Below are positions 43,138 through 51,815 of a DNA stretch of 51,815 nt, one piece after another. Source of the DNA: JAJFFW01 sp038531315 (GTDB lineage Bacteria > Pseudomonadota > Alphaproteobacteria > Caulobacterales > Parvularculaceae); NCBI GenBank assembly GCA_038531315.1, contig JBCBBT010000022.1, positions 1 to 51,815 of the forward strand, read 5' to 3'. Numbering within the stretch: the stretch's first letter is position 1; each line of letters opens with the position of its first letter. The position numbers were made by a program, and so were the translations under genes. The notes beneath the pieces are model-generated. The model saw only the letters and a list, made by a program, of their open reading frames with translations. It was not told the origin of the DNA and ran no database searches.

Positions 43138-45393
43138 ATGGAGCCGACTGACGACGGCGCGAAACTCAACTCAAACGACGCGGCCGCGGAGGGCGCGCCG
43201 ATTGACGATCTCGTCGTGCGCGCTCTGGGCACCGATGCGCCCCCCGAAACCGCTTATCAAGGCGATTCTCCCGAACGCTATATCAACCGGGAACTATCGT
43301 GGCTTGCATTCAACATGCGCGTCCTCGATGAGGCCTTTAACAAGGCGCATCCGGTTTTGGAGCGCCTGCGGTTTTTGTCGATTTCGGCGAGCAACCTGGA
43401 TGAGTTTTTCATGGTTCGCGTCGCCGGATTGCGCGGTCAACTAAGAGAAGGCGTGACCGCGCTCAGTCAGGAAGGCCTCACCGTTTCACAGCAGCTGTCG
43501 CTCATTAACGAGCAGGCCGGCAAGCTGATGAAAACACAACAACAGTGCTGGCGCGAATTGCTTGGCCTGATGAAAGAAGCGGGCGTTGAGGTGATTAGCG
43601 CCGCTGATCTGACCTCGGACGAAGAGGCGTGGCTCGAACAGGAGTTCTTGACCAACATTTTCCCCGTGTTAACGCCAATCGCCCTCGACCCGGCGCATCC
43701 ATTTCCGTTTATTCCCAATCTCGGGTTTTTTCTCTGTCTCGAATTACGCCGAAAAGACGACAGCATACTGACGATCTTGTTACCGCTTCCGGTAAAGGTC
43801 AGTCGTTTTGTCCGTCTCCCGGCGTCCGGAGATGGCGGCGCTATTCGGTTTATTTCTCTGGAACGCGTGATTGAGCGGCATATCAATCATCTGTTCCCCC
43901 GACACAAATTGAAGAGCGCTGGCGCCTTCCGGATTGTGCGCGATAGCGATGTTGAAATTGAAGAGGAAGCCGAAGATCTCGTGCGCGTCTTTGAGACAAT
44001 GCTCAAGCGCCGCCGGCGCGGCGATGTCATCCGTCTCAAGGTCGACGCCGGCACGCCGAAGCGACTGCGCGCGCTGGTCGCCGAGCGCATGCGCGTGTCG
44101 CCGCAGGACGTCGTTGTTGTGGATGGTATCCTGGGGCTGGCGCAAACCACGGTGCTGATCCCGCCTGACCGCCCGGATTTGCAGTTCCCGGCTTTTGAGG
44201 CGCGGTTTCCAGAGCGCATACGCGATCATGGCGGCGATTGTTTTGCCGCGATACAGCAAAAAGACATTATCGTTCACCACCCTTATGAGTCGTTTGATGT
44301 TGTCGTCCAGTTCCTGAAACAAGCGGCGGCGGACCCTAATGTGATCGCAATCAAACAAACGCTCTACAGGACATCAAAACAATCGCCAATCGTAGGGGCG
44401 CTGATTGAAGCCGCCGAAGCGGGTAAAAACGTAACCGCGCTAGTCGAGTTGAAGGCGCGTTTTGATGAAGAAGCCAATATCAACTGGGCCCGCGCTCTGG
44501 AGCGCGCGGGTGTAAATGTCGTCTACGGATTTGTAGAATACAAAACCCACGCAAAACTCTCGCTTGTCGCGCGCCTCGAAGACGGTCAAACGAAAACCTA
44601 TGTCCATGTCGGCACCGGTAACTACCATGCGGTGACAGCGAAGATTTATACCGACTTGTCGCTTTTTACCTGTGACCCGGCGATTGGACGCGACGCCGCC
44701 AAGGTGTTCAATTATGTGACCGGATACGCAAAGCCGAAAGAATTCGAGCGCTTCGCCGTTGCGCCCATCAACGGACGCACGAGGATCGCAGAGTTGATCG
44801 AGGCGGAAATCAAGCACGCAAAAGCCGGTCGGCCAGCGGCTGTCTGGATGAAGATGAATGCGCTGGTCGACGGCGTTATGATCGATAAGCTTTATGAAGC
44901 GAGCCAGGCGGGCGTGCAGGTCGACTTGGTGATTCGCGGCATATGTTGTCTGCGGCCGGGCGTGCCGGGCCTTTCTGAGAATATTCGAGTGAAAAGCATT
45001 GTCGGCCGGTTTCTGGAACATGCGCGCATTTTTTGCTTCGGCGCTGGCGGGCCGCTCCCGAATCCGAAGGCTAAGATCTTTATCGCATCGGCCGACCTCA
45101 TGCCGCGTAACCTCAATCGGCGCGTTGAAGTGTTTTGTCCGATCGAAAATCCGACTGTGCATAGTCAGGTGCTGGATCAAATCATGGTCGCCAATCTGAA
45201 CGACGAGGAACAGAGCTGGCGGCTGAATGCCGATGGCTCCTACGAACGCCTAATGCCGCCGCCGGATGCAAAGCCCTTTAATGTGCACACCTACATGATG
45301 ATTAATCCGAGCCTTTCAGGTCGAGGCGCGGCGATTGAATATAATGCGCCGAAAAGCCTGACCCGGAGCGGCGCGAAGCGCGATGCCGATTAG
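43138..45393 (+). CDS. ppk1: Polyphosphate kinase 1
   Basis: A 751-residue enzyme that polymerises ATP gamma-phosphate into polyphosphate. The N-terminal 'RYINRELSWLAFNMRVLDEA' is typical. The two catalytic-core histidines are H471 ('KTHAKLS', autophosphorylated) and H628 ('FLEHARIF'), spaced 157 residues apart exactly as H435 and H592 of E. coli. 'HVGTGNYH' is also present. ATG 43138 has AGGTG 6 nt upstream. With ppx downstream it forms a synthesis/breakdown pair. Confidence 0.97.
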   Translation: MEPTDDGAKLNSNDAAAEGAPIDDLVVRALGTDAPPETAYQGDSPERYINRELSWLAFNMRVLDEAFNKAHPVLERLRFLSISASNLDEFFMVRVAGLRGQLREGVTALSQEGLTVSQQLSLINEQAGKLMKTQQQCWRELLGLMKEAGVEVISAADLTSDEEAWLEQEFLTNIFPVLTPIALDPAHPFPFIPNLGFFLCLELRRKDDSILTILLPLPVKVSRFVRLPASGDGGAIRFISLERVIERHINHLFPRHKLKSAGAFRIVRDSDVEIEEEAEDLVRVFETMLKRRRRGDVIRLKVDAGTPKRLRALVAERMRVSPQDVVVVDGILGLAQTTVLIPPDRPDLQFPAFEARFPERIRDHGGDCFAAIQQKDIIVHHPYESFDVVVQFLKQAAADPNVIAIKQTLYRTSKQSPIVGALIEAAEAGKNVTALVELKARFDEEANINWARALERAGVNVVYGFVEYKTHAKLSLVARLEDGQTKTYVHVGTGNYHAVTAKIYTDLSLFTCDPAIGRDAAKVFNYVTGYAKPKEFERFAVAPINGRTRIAELIEAEIKHAKAGRPAAVWMKMNALVDGVMIDKLYEASQAGVQVDLVIRGICCLRPGVPGLSENIRVKSIVGRFLEHARIFCFGAGGPLPNPKAKIFIASADLMPRNLNRRVEVFCPIENPTVHSQVLDQIMVANLNDEEQSWRLNADGSYERLMPPPDAKPFNVHTYMMINPSLSGRGAAIEYNAPKSLTRSGAKRDAD

Positions 45394-45559
45394 GGCCTTG
45401 TTTATTGGCGTATGCCATCCTTAAAATTGAAGCGGGCGAATGCACGCCGGCGCTAATGGCGGCCAAACAGGCGAACAGCCGGCGGCGACGAATATGCAGG
45501 GCCCGCAGGTGCAAAGAAGGCCGAAGGCATGGCGAGCATCTTGATGCTTGGACGAAACA

Positions 45560-47071
45560 ATGTCTGACAAGGCGATGATATCGTCAGGGGTCAGCGCGTC
45601 CGGACAGTCAACCCGTCGGGCCGTCGTCGATATCGGGTCCAATTCGGTGCGGCTTGTTATCTATGACGGTGCGGCGCGCGCGCCCTCGCAGATTTGCAAC
45701 GAAAAGGCGCTTTGCGGGCTCGGCAGGGACATGGCCCCCGACGGGTCGATGAATGCTGATTCGGTCAAGCTGGCGCTTTCAACGCTGCGGCGCTTTCGGC
45801 TCTTGCTTGACCGCCATGGCGCGCCGCCAACCCATGTGATTGCGACGGCGGCGGTGCGCGAAGCGACGGACGGCGAACAATTTGTCCGCGACGTCAAAAA
45901 TATTGGCTTTGATGTCGAGACGATCGATGGCGAACGCGAGGCGGCGCTCGCGGCCATGGGGGTCCTTTCATACAATCCAGATGCAAACGGTCTTGTCGGC
46001 GACATGGGCGGCGGCAGTCTGGAGTTAGTCTCCATCGGCCGTAAGAAGAACGCGGATGCGATTTCCCTTTCAGTCGGGCCGCTCAGATTGATGCAAAAAA
46101 CCGGCAACGATATCGGTCTCGCGCCGAAAATTATCGACAAGGAAATCTCCAAGGTTGAATGGTTGACGCCCGGACGGTTTGAAACACTTTACGCGGTCGG
46201 CGGGGCATGGCGCGCCGTCGCGCGCATTCAGATGCGGCTGCGGTCATACGCTTTATCGGTCCTTCACCAGTTCGAAATGTCGCGCAGCGAGACCATCCGG
46301 ATTTGTGATCTGATCGCACGGCAAAGTCGGCGCTCGCTTGAGGAAATTCCGGGCATTCCACGACGCCGTATCGATACCTTGCCTTTCGCTGCGCTGGTAT
46401 TGAAGGAAATCCTGGTGCGCACGAAAGCCGAACGCATGGTGGTGTCGGCCGGGGGCGTGCGTGAAGGACTGATTTACGAAAGCATGACGGCTGAAATTCG
46501 CGCCGAGGATCCATTATTCAGCGGCGCCGCGTTTTTTTCAGAACGCTTGTCGCCTGCCGGCCAATTTGGCGCCGCCGTTGCGCGGGTCACCGATACGCTA
46601 TTTGCGGACGATAACGGCAATGATCGCCGGTTGCGGCGGGCGACATGTGCGCTGATTGACGTCGGCGCCTATTTTCATCCTGATTTGCGCGGTGATCACG
46701 CCTTTGACACCGCACTCCGCGCGCCATTCTATGCGGTCTCGCACAAGGAGCGCGTATCGATCGCCTTATCGCTCTTTGTGCGGTATAATGGTCGCCGAGC
46801 TGCATTTCCCGATGATCAGACGATTGGATTGTTGTCCTGGGAAGAACAGCAACGCGCGATGCGGATCGGCTTGGCGATGCGTTTTTTGAGTACTCTCGCG
46901 CCGAAGGCCGGCGGCCTTCTGGACGGATGCGCTCTGCGGCTTGACGGTGACGCAATTGTCTTTTCAGGACCTCGGATCATCGAACAATTGATGGAAGAAT
47001 TACCGCGTCGCCGTCTGCAGTCGCTCGCCGCCGCGTTTGAACGCGAGGCGCGCGAGGAGTTTTCCGACTAG
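45560..47071 (+). CDS. ppx: Exopolyphosphatase / Ppx-GppA phosphatase
   Basis: A 503-residue ASKHA-fold phosphatase. 'VVDIGSNSVRLVIYDG', 'IATAAVREATDGEQFV', 'GDMGGGSLELVSIG' and 'ERMVVSAGGVREGLIYE' are the family signatures. The C-terminal HD-like helical domain is present. It degrades polyphosphate or (p)ppGpp-type pppGpp; the neighbour ppk1 favours polyphosphate. ATG 45560 is chosen over a TTG 12 nt upstream, though its ribosome site is weak. A 166-bp gap after ppk1 shows no clear terminator. Confidence 0.94.
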   Translation: MSDKAMISSGVSASGQSTRRAVVDIGSNSVRLVIYDGAARAPSQICNEKALCGLGRDMAPDGSMNADSVKLALSTLRRFRLLLDRHGAPPTHVIATAAVREATDGEQFVRDVKNIGFDVETIDGEREAALAAMGVLSYNPDANGLVGDMGGGSLELVSIGRKKNADAISLSVGPLRLMQKTGNDIGLAPKIIDKEISKVEWLTPGRFETLYAVGGAWRAVARIQMRLRSYALSVLHQFEMSRSETIRICDLIARQSRRSLEEIPGIPRRRIDTLPFAALVLKEILVRTKAERMVVSAGGVREGLIYESMTAEIRAEDPLFSGAAFFSERLSPAGQFGAAVARVTDTLFADDNGNDRRLRRATCALIDVGAYFHPDLRGDHAFDTALRAPFYAVSHKERVSIALSLFVRYNGRRAAFPDDQTIGLLSWEEQQRAMRIGLAMRFLSTLAPKAGGLLDGCALRLDGDAIVFSGPRIIEQLMEELPRRRLQSLAAAFEREAREEFSD

Positions 47072-47100
47072 GAAATTCCGGTGACCGCGCGTCGCCGGGA

Positions 47101-48270
47101 TCAGGTCTCAACAATTTCGACGCGCTTGCCGGAGAGTTTCAGCGCAAGGTCGCCGCTTTTGAGCTTCATCGCTAATTCGCCGAAGACTTCTCGCCGCCAT
47201 CCGCGCATCGCTCTGACGTTGGGGTCTTTTCTGAGTGCGATTTCTTCAAGGTCGCTGGCTGAAGCGATCATTTTTGGCGCGACGCCATAATGCTCGCATT
47301 GGGCTTTCAGGAGTACTTTCAAGAGTTCGACGACGTCGGCGGGGGCTGGGGTGCGATTGTTTTTGTCTGCGACTGTCGGCAGGTCATCCTTGCCGATCGC
47401 CATGCCCTCCCTGACGGCCTCGACAATCGCGGCGCCGGCGCGAGAGCGTTCAAATCCGCCCGAAATGGAGCGCGCCTTGGCAAGCTCTGCGGGGGACTTT
47501 GGTCGAAGGCGCGCAAGTTCAACGAGCGCGTCGTCTTTCAAGATCCGACCACGCGGCTGGTCGCGTTCCTGCGCCTCGCGCTCGCGCCATTCGGCAAGTT
47601 TCATGAGCGGCCCGATTTCGGCGGTCCTGAGGCCGCGGAATTTGATGCGCTTCCAGGCGTTAGCGGGCTTCACGAAATACAAATCCGGATCATCAAGCGA
47701 TGCTGTCTCTTCGCGTACCCAACTGATGCGATTATGCCTGTCGAGGCGTTGCAACAGAACCGGATATGCGTCGCGGAGATGCGTGACATCCGACAATGCG
47801 TAAGAAAGCTGCGCATCGGTCAGGGGGCGGCGCGCCCAGTCTGTAAACCGCGAGCCCTTGTCGATCTTTGCGTTTAGGAGGTCGCGCATCAACGGCTCAT
47901 AACCGATCTGATCGCCATAGCCGCACGCCATTGCAGCGATCTGCGTGTCGAACAGCGGCGCCGGCACCTCGTCCATGAAACGGTAGAAGATTTCAAGGTC
48001 CTGCCGCGCCGCATGGAGAACCTTTGTAACGTTCTTGTCAGCGAGGGCGTCCAGAAACGGCGCAAGGTCGATGCCGTCCGCCATCGGATCGATAATGGCT
48101 TCAACCGGCTCCTCGCCATTATCGCCGGCGGGGGCCGCCGCTTGCACAAGGCACAAGATCGGCCAATAGGTTTTTTCACGCATGAACTCCGTATCGACGG
48201 CAAAAAATGGCCGTTCGCGTAACGCGGCGGAAAAGTCTTTGAGTTCATTCGTTGTCTTGATGACCCGCAT
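47101..48270 (-). CDS. rnd: Ribonuclease D
   Basis: A 389-residue 3'-5' exoribonuclease for tRNA maturation. DEDDy motif: 'FAVDTEFMRE' (Asp, Glu), an Asp in the middle block ('VLHAARQDLEIF') and 'YALSDVTHL' (Tyr-x3-Asp). An HRDC domain follows ('ILKDDALVELARLRPKSPAEL'). Length is normal. It lies 90 bp downstream of the carboxylase alpha gene on the same strand and is convergent with ppx. Confidence 0.96.
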   Translation of the reverse strand: MRVIKTTNELKDFSAALRERPFFAVDTEFMREKTYWPILCLVQAAAPAGDNGEEPVEAIIDPMADGIDLAPFLDALADKNVTKVLHAARQDLEIFYRFMDEVPAPLFDTQIAAMACGYGDQIGYEPLMRDLLNAKIDKGSRFTDWARRPLTDAQLSYALSDVTHLRDAYPVLLQRLDRHNRISWVREETASLDDPDLYFVKPANAWKRIKFRGLRTAEIGPLMKLAEWREREAQERDQPRGRILKDDALVELARLRPKSPAELAKARSISGGFERSRAGAAIVEAVREGMAIGKDDLPTVADKNNRTPAPADVVELLKVLLKAQCEHYGVAPKMIASASDLEEIALRKDPNVRAMRGWRREVFGELAMKLKSGDLALKLSGKRVEIVET

Positions 48271-48360
48271 CTCACCCGGTTAGCAACTTCCGAGTGCGTC
48301 GTCACCTGCTCAAAGGGTCGCGTTCACGGTTGGTTCCGTGGGAGACCCCAGGCGGCGGTC

Positions 48361-50385
48361 TCAGCTATTGGGGGATATCGTCATGATCAGCGCATCAGCC
48401 GGCGTTTGTGCGCCGACGTTTATTGCGATTTCGCTGACGACGCCGTCGATCTCGGCTCTCAGTTCATGCTGCATCTTCATCGCCTCAAGAACAGCTAGCT
48501 TGTCGCCGGCCGTTACCGCGTCGCCTTCGCTGACAAAGAGCTCCAGCAATTGTCCGTGCATCGGTGCACAAACGGCGCCTGCGCCGCCGGCTTTTCCGGA
48601 CGTCTGAACGACGGTGTTCAGATCCTGGATCAAACGATCGCAACCATCGATAGATATGATCAGCTGATGCCCATCCGCGCTATTATCCCTATAATGATAG
48701 ATAATCTGAACCCGCGAACCATCGACAGAAACGAGGGCGTCGTTCTCATCGATCGCGAGGACGGAGACCTTGCGAGACCCACTTGCGGACGTCACATCAT
48801 AACTGTTCCGAGCGGTCGGTGTGAGCGTCAGGTCAATCGCGTCATTTCCATCGCTCATGGAAAACGGCGTCCCGATCGTATGCGCGCTGGACCAGTTCAA
48901 GAGGTCGTCGGTCACGGCCAACGACGCATCGAGCGATTGCTGTCGCCGGCGGGTGAACAAAAGAACCGCTCCAATGGCTGCGTCTGTGATCGCAAGCGGC
49001 GCTGCGGCGAGCGCCTGATCGTCGAAGTTTTCAGCGATGAACGCCGTCGTCGCTTCGCCGGCGGCGAAGGCGGGGCGTTCAAGAGCATCGATCAGGAAAG
49101 TGCGGTTCGTTGTGACGCCAAGCGCAACGGTCTTTTTCAACGCCTCAGCAAGGCGAAGGCGCGCATCGTTTCGTGTCGCGCCGTAAGCAATCACTTTTGC
49201 GATCATTGGATCGTAATAAGGTGAAATGACGCCGCCAGTTTCGACGCCGGCGTCGATACGCACCCCGTCATTTCGTGCGCCGCGCCAATAGTGGATATCG
49301 CCGGTTGCGGGCAGAAAATCCTGCGCCGGGTCTTCGGCGTAAAGTCGCGCCTCGATGGCGTGACCGCGGAGCGCGACCTCTTCTTGCGTCAACCCAAGCG
49401 GGGCCCCGGCCGCGACGCGCAATTGCAACGCCACGAGATCAAGGCCTGTCACAAGTTCTGTCACCGGGTGTTCGACCTGAAGGCGGGTGTTCATTTCAAG
49501 GAAGTAAAACTCGCCTGTTCCATCGAGCAGAAACTCAACGGTCCCGGCGCCGACATAGCCAATATCGCGTGCTGCTTTGACGGCCGCTGCGCCCATGCGT
49601 GCGCGAAGCTCCGGCGTCATAACCGGGCATGGCGCCTCTTCGAGGACTTTTTGATGCCGTCGCTGTACAGAACAATCCCGCTCGCCAAGATGAATAGTCT
49701 CGCCATGGCAATCGGCGAAAACCTGGATTTCAACGTGACGGGGCTCCATGATCGCGCGCTCTAAAATGAGGTCGCCGGAGCCAAACGCATTTTCCGCTTC
49801 GCTTCTCGCCATCGTAATCGCATCGGCGATCGCGCCGGCATCGCGCACTAGACGCATACCGCGCCCGCCGCCGCCAGCCGCCGCCTTCACCATCAGGGGA
49901 AAACCGATCCGCGCCGCTTCGCTGATCAGCGTCGCATCAATCTGATCGTCGCCCTGGTAACCGGGAATACAGGGCACTCCAGCATCGATCATCCGGCGTT
50001 TGGCCTTCGCCTTATCGCCCATTAATTCAATGGCGTTCGCCGGCGGTCCGATAAAGACAATGTCGTGTTCCGCGCAAATTTCCGCAAATGCGGCGTTCTC
50101 TGATAAAAACCCATATCCGGGATGCACCGCCTCGGCGCCGGTCGCGTCAATTGCGGCCATGATCCTGTCAACGGACAAATACGACTCGGCCACTGGCGGC
50201 GGGCCCAATCTGAAAGCCTCATCGGCAATTTTTACGTGCGGCGCGTCGGCGTCCGCATCGGAGTAAACCGCAATCGCGCGCATGCCGGCGGCTTTTACGC
50301 TGCGGATCACGCGGCAGGCAATTTCGCCGCGATTGGCGATGAGCACGCTTCGAAAAGGTCGGGTGATAAAAGACGCCGCCATCAT
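48361..50385 (-). CDS. Methylcrotonyl-CoA carboxylase alpha subunit (biotin-containing)
   Basis: A 674-residue fusion of biotin carboxylase and biotin carboxyl carrier domain. 'ANRGEIACRVIRS', the ATP-grasp 'AAAGGGGRGMRLV', 'NTRLQVEHPVTE' and the biotinylation site 'EAMKMQHEL' (Lys near residue 635) are all present. Sequence alone does not separate methylcrotonyl- from acetyl/propionyl-CoA carboxylases. The neighbours (carboxyltransferase beta and enoyl-CoA hydratase) indicate leucine degradation (liuD/mccA). The start ATG 50385 shares its A with the hydratase stop (TAATG) and follows GGAG, so translation is coupled. Confidence 0.93.
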   Translation of the reverse strand: MMAASFITRPFRSVLIANRGEIACRVIRSVKAAGMRAIAVYSDADADAPHVKIADEAFRLGPPPVAESYLSVDRIMAAIDATGAEAVHPGYGFLSENAAFAEICAEHDIVFIGPPANAIELMGDKAKAKRRMIDAGVPCIPGYQGDDQIDATLISEAARIGFPLMVKAAAGGGGRGMRLVRDAGAIADAITMARSEAENAFGSGDLILERAIMEPRHVEIQVFADCHGETIHLGERDCSVQRRHQKVLEEAPCPVMTPELRARMGAAAVKAARDIGYVGAGTVEFLLDGTGEFYFLEMNTRLQVEHPVTELVTGLDLVALQLRVAAGAPLGLTQEEVALRGHAIEARLYAEDPAQDFLPATGDIHYWRGARNDGVRIDAGVETGGVISPYYDPMIAKVIAYGATRNDARLRLAEALKKTVALGVTTNRTFLIDALERPAFAAGEATTAFIAENFDDQALAAAPLAITDAAIGAVLLFTRRRQQSLDASLAVTDDLLNWSSAHTIGTPFSMSDGNDAIDLTLTPTARNSYDVTSASGSRKVSVLAIDENDALVSVDGSRVQIIYHYRDNSADGHQLIISIDGCDRLIQDLNTVVQTSGKAGGAGAVCAPMHGQLLELFVSEGDAVTAGDKLAVLEAMKMQHELRAEIDGVVSEIAINVGAQTPADALIMTISPNS

Positions 50386-51194
50386 TATTTCTCCGGGGCC
50401 CATGAGGGGCGTCGTTTCTCAACAAATGCAGCAACACCCTCGCGGCCTTCTTCGCTCAACATGCACTCTGCAAAGCGATCCGCCGCAAAGGCGCTCAATG
50501 CGTCAGGCGCCATCGCCTGCGCCGCCATCAAAATCTCCTTCGTCGCCGCATTAGCGCCGGGCCCACACCTTAAGACCTGCTTTTTGATTGTCGTTTCGAC
50601 GGCGTCCAGCCCCGCGTCGTCGTCAACCACAAAATCGGCAACGCCAATTTCTTTCGCATCGGCGCCGAGAAATCGCGCCCCCGTTAACATCAGCCGGCGC
50701 GCTGCGGTTTGACCAAGCCGTTGGACGACGAAGGGCGCAATTTGCGCCGGCACGATGCCGAGCTGCGTCTCGGTCAGCGAAAACTTTGTTTTCGCGGTGA
50801 CAGCGACAATATCGCAGCAGCAAACAAGTCCAAGGCCGCCGGCGATTGCTGCGCCGTCCACGAGCGCAATGACGACTTGCGGCAATGCATTTAACGCCGC
50901 GAACAATGCGCCGCCCTCGCGGTTTGACGCCGCGACCGCCTCTTTTTCTGCGCCGCCCTGAAACACCGTATGAAACGCTTTCAGATCGCCGCCTGCGCAA
51001 AAAACACCGCCTTTGCCGCGCAGCGTGACGCCGCGAATTGTTCGGTTATCGCGAATAGCTTCTATTGTTTGTGTGAGCTCGCCTGCAAGTTTGTCCGATA
51101 AGGCATTTCGGTTCTCCGGCGTGTTGAACCACACCGTCAGCCAGCCTTCATTTTCTTCAAGTATGATCGCTTCGGTCGTGGGCAGAGAAGCCAT
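50385..51194 (-). CDS. Enoyl-CoA hydratase family, probably methylglutaconyl-CoA hydratase
   Basis: A 269-residue crotonase-fold enzyme. 'FCAGGDLKAFH' and 'DGAAIAGGLGLVCCCDIVAVT' form the oxyanion hole, and 'LTETQLGIVPAQIAP' supplies the likely catalytic Glu. Position between the two carboxylase subunits suggests LiuC, which hydrates 3-methylglutaconyl-CoA to HMG-CoA. ATG 51194 has AGGA upstream; a frame to 51227 is not needed. It is coupled to the alpha subunit by TAATG. Confidence 0.88.
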   Translation of the reverse strand: MASLPTTEAIILEENEGWLTVWFNTPENRNALSDKLAGELTQTIEAIRDNRTIRGVTLRGKGGVFCAGGDLKAFHTVFQGGAEKEAVAASNREGGALFAALNALPQVVIALVDGAAIAGGLGLVCCCDIVAVTAKTKFSLTETQLGIVPAQIAPFVVQRLGQTAARRLMLTGARFLGADAKEIGVADFVVDDDAGLDAVETTIKKQVLRCGPGANAATKEILMAAQAMAPDALSAFAADRFAECMLSEEGREGVAAFVEKRRPSWAPEK

Positions 51195-51236
51195 GGTTTT
51201 ATTCCTGGTCGGATAATACGTCTTCACGAAATCTTG

Positions 51237-51815
51237 TTATGGGCGCGCAACGCCAAAGCTGTTGGGCCGCACCGAGCGTCGGCGCGCTTCGCCGACGGTC
51301 GACAGCAAGAACCCGAGTGTTCTGCGTGTCTCGCGCGGGTCAATCATGCCGTCATCGAGCATGCGTCCAGAGGTGTAAAACGCCCCTGACTGGGAATCAA
51401 ACATATGGACGAGCATTTTCTCCTGCATGGCGAGTTGCTCCCGGTTGGGCTCGACGCCGGCGCGCGCGGCTTGGCCTTCCGCAACAATCGTCATGACTTG
51501 TGCGGCCTGTTCCCCGCCCATCACGCCAGCGGAAGCGTTCGGCCAGGAATAACAAAAATCAGGATCGTAACCGCGGCCGCACATGCCGTAGTTCCCGGCG
51601 CCATAGCTGGCCCCGGTCATAAGCGTAATCCGCGGCGTCTCCGCGTTTGTCACGGCCTGGATCATTTTTGATCCATGTTTGATCATGCCGCCTTGTTCAT
51701 ACTTTTTACCGACAAGGTAACCGGTCGTATTTTGCTGGAAGACAAGCGGAATATCGGCTTGATCGCAAAGTTGGATAAACTGCGTCGCCTTTGTCGCGCC
51801 ATCGGGATCGATCGG
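51237..51815 (-). CDS. Methylcrotonyl-CoA carboxylase beta subunit, C-terminal part (partial)
   Basis: The minus-strand frame is open from the right edge to the stop at 51237, giving 192 codons of the carboxyltransferase C-terminal half. 'PLVFQQNTTGYLVGKKYEQGGMIKHGSKMI', 'TGASYGAGNYGMCGRGYDPDF', 'NASAGVMGGEQAAQVM' and 'GMIDPRETRRTLGFLLS' are characteristic of MccB/LiuB. It accepts CO2 from biotin on the alpha subunit to carboxylate 3-methylcrotonyl-CoA. The N-terminal part and the operon promoter lie beyond the window. Confidence 0.93.
   Translation of the reverse strand, partial: PIDPDGATKATQFIQLCDQADIPLVFQQNTTGYLVGKKYEQGGMIKHGSKMIQAVTNAETPRITLMTGASYGAGNYGMCGRGYDPDFCYSWPNASAGVMGGEQAAQVMTIVAEGQAARAGVEPNREQLAMQEKMLVHMFDSQSGAFYTSGRMLDDGMIDPRETRRTLGFLLSTVGEARRRSVRPNSFGVARP

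Overview
The window reads as a stretch of chromosome from an alphaproteobacterium, most likely of the Caulobacterales, Hyphomonadaceae or Parvularculaceae type. This is inferred from gene content and order, not from a marker search. The order rne, N-acetylmuramoyl-L-alanine amidase, PBP1A, prfB is what I recall from Caulobacter relatives. The M23 peptidase overlapping a bactofilin, a DUF2066 protein next to hdaA (the replication initiator inactivator of this class), the DUF455 protein and the leucine-degradation carboxylase cluster fit the same group. Most of the DNA is GC-rich (about 60% by eye). I found no tRNA, rRNA, CRISPR array, transposase or integrase.

Layout. (1) 1-1950 is visibly lower in GC than the rest. 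It holds the N-terminus of a membrane protein running off the left edge. Divergent from it is a two-gene unit: a heme-oxygenase-like putative diiron enzyme and a LuxI/FeeM-like GNAT N-acyltransferase. This is the best candidate for an undescribed small-molecule system here. A 12-bp palindrome sits on its putative promoter. (2) 2010-9972 is envelope and RNA housekeeping: a DsbA-like thiol oxidoreductase, a BepA-like M48 protease, RNase E with a very large acidic insert and a 700-bp leader region, and a periplasmic amidase. (3) 10181-15704 has PBP1A, prfB with an intact programmed +1 frameshift, a fatty acid hydroxylase-family membrane protein and a membrane-anchored rhodanese. (4) 15786-19317, minus strand, has a bactofilin/M23 pair, a DUF455 ferritin-like protein and a single-cysteine PrxQ-type peroxiredoxin. 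(5) 19629-31722 has a 1203-residue AsmA-like protein preceded by three tandem 14-bp repeats, a 2OG-Fe(II) oxygenase, tyrS divergent from anmK, a small membrane protein coupled to a NUDIX hydrolase, a cadherin-like/sugar-dehydrogenase lipoprotein, and a CPBP protease coupled to a YjgR/HerA-like ATPase.

(6) 31978-38903 has a membrane-anchored Ala/Asp 11-mer repeat protein with a clear terminator, a stand-alone HPt protein, a CoxE-like VWA protein, two exported metallohydrolases in tandem, a PHA-system protein and a DUF1499 protein. (7) 38900-48270 has purMN, DUF2066, hdaA, ppk1, ppx and rnd. Purine synthesis, replication control and polyphosphate turnover sit side by side. (8) 48361-51815, minus strand, is a leucine/isovalerate degradation cluster (3-methylcrotonyl-CoA carboxylase beta, an enoyl-CoA hydratase-family protein and carboxylase alpha) running off the right edge.

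Many long overlapping reading frames on the opposite strand are by-products of high GC and were discarded. Several starts were moved downstream to codons with better Shine-Dalgarno spacing or ones that produce a proper signal peptide. Each such choice is noted in its entry.
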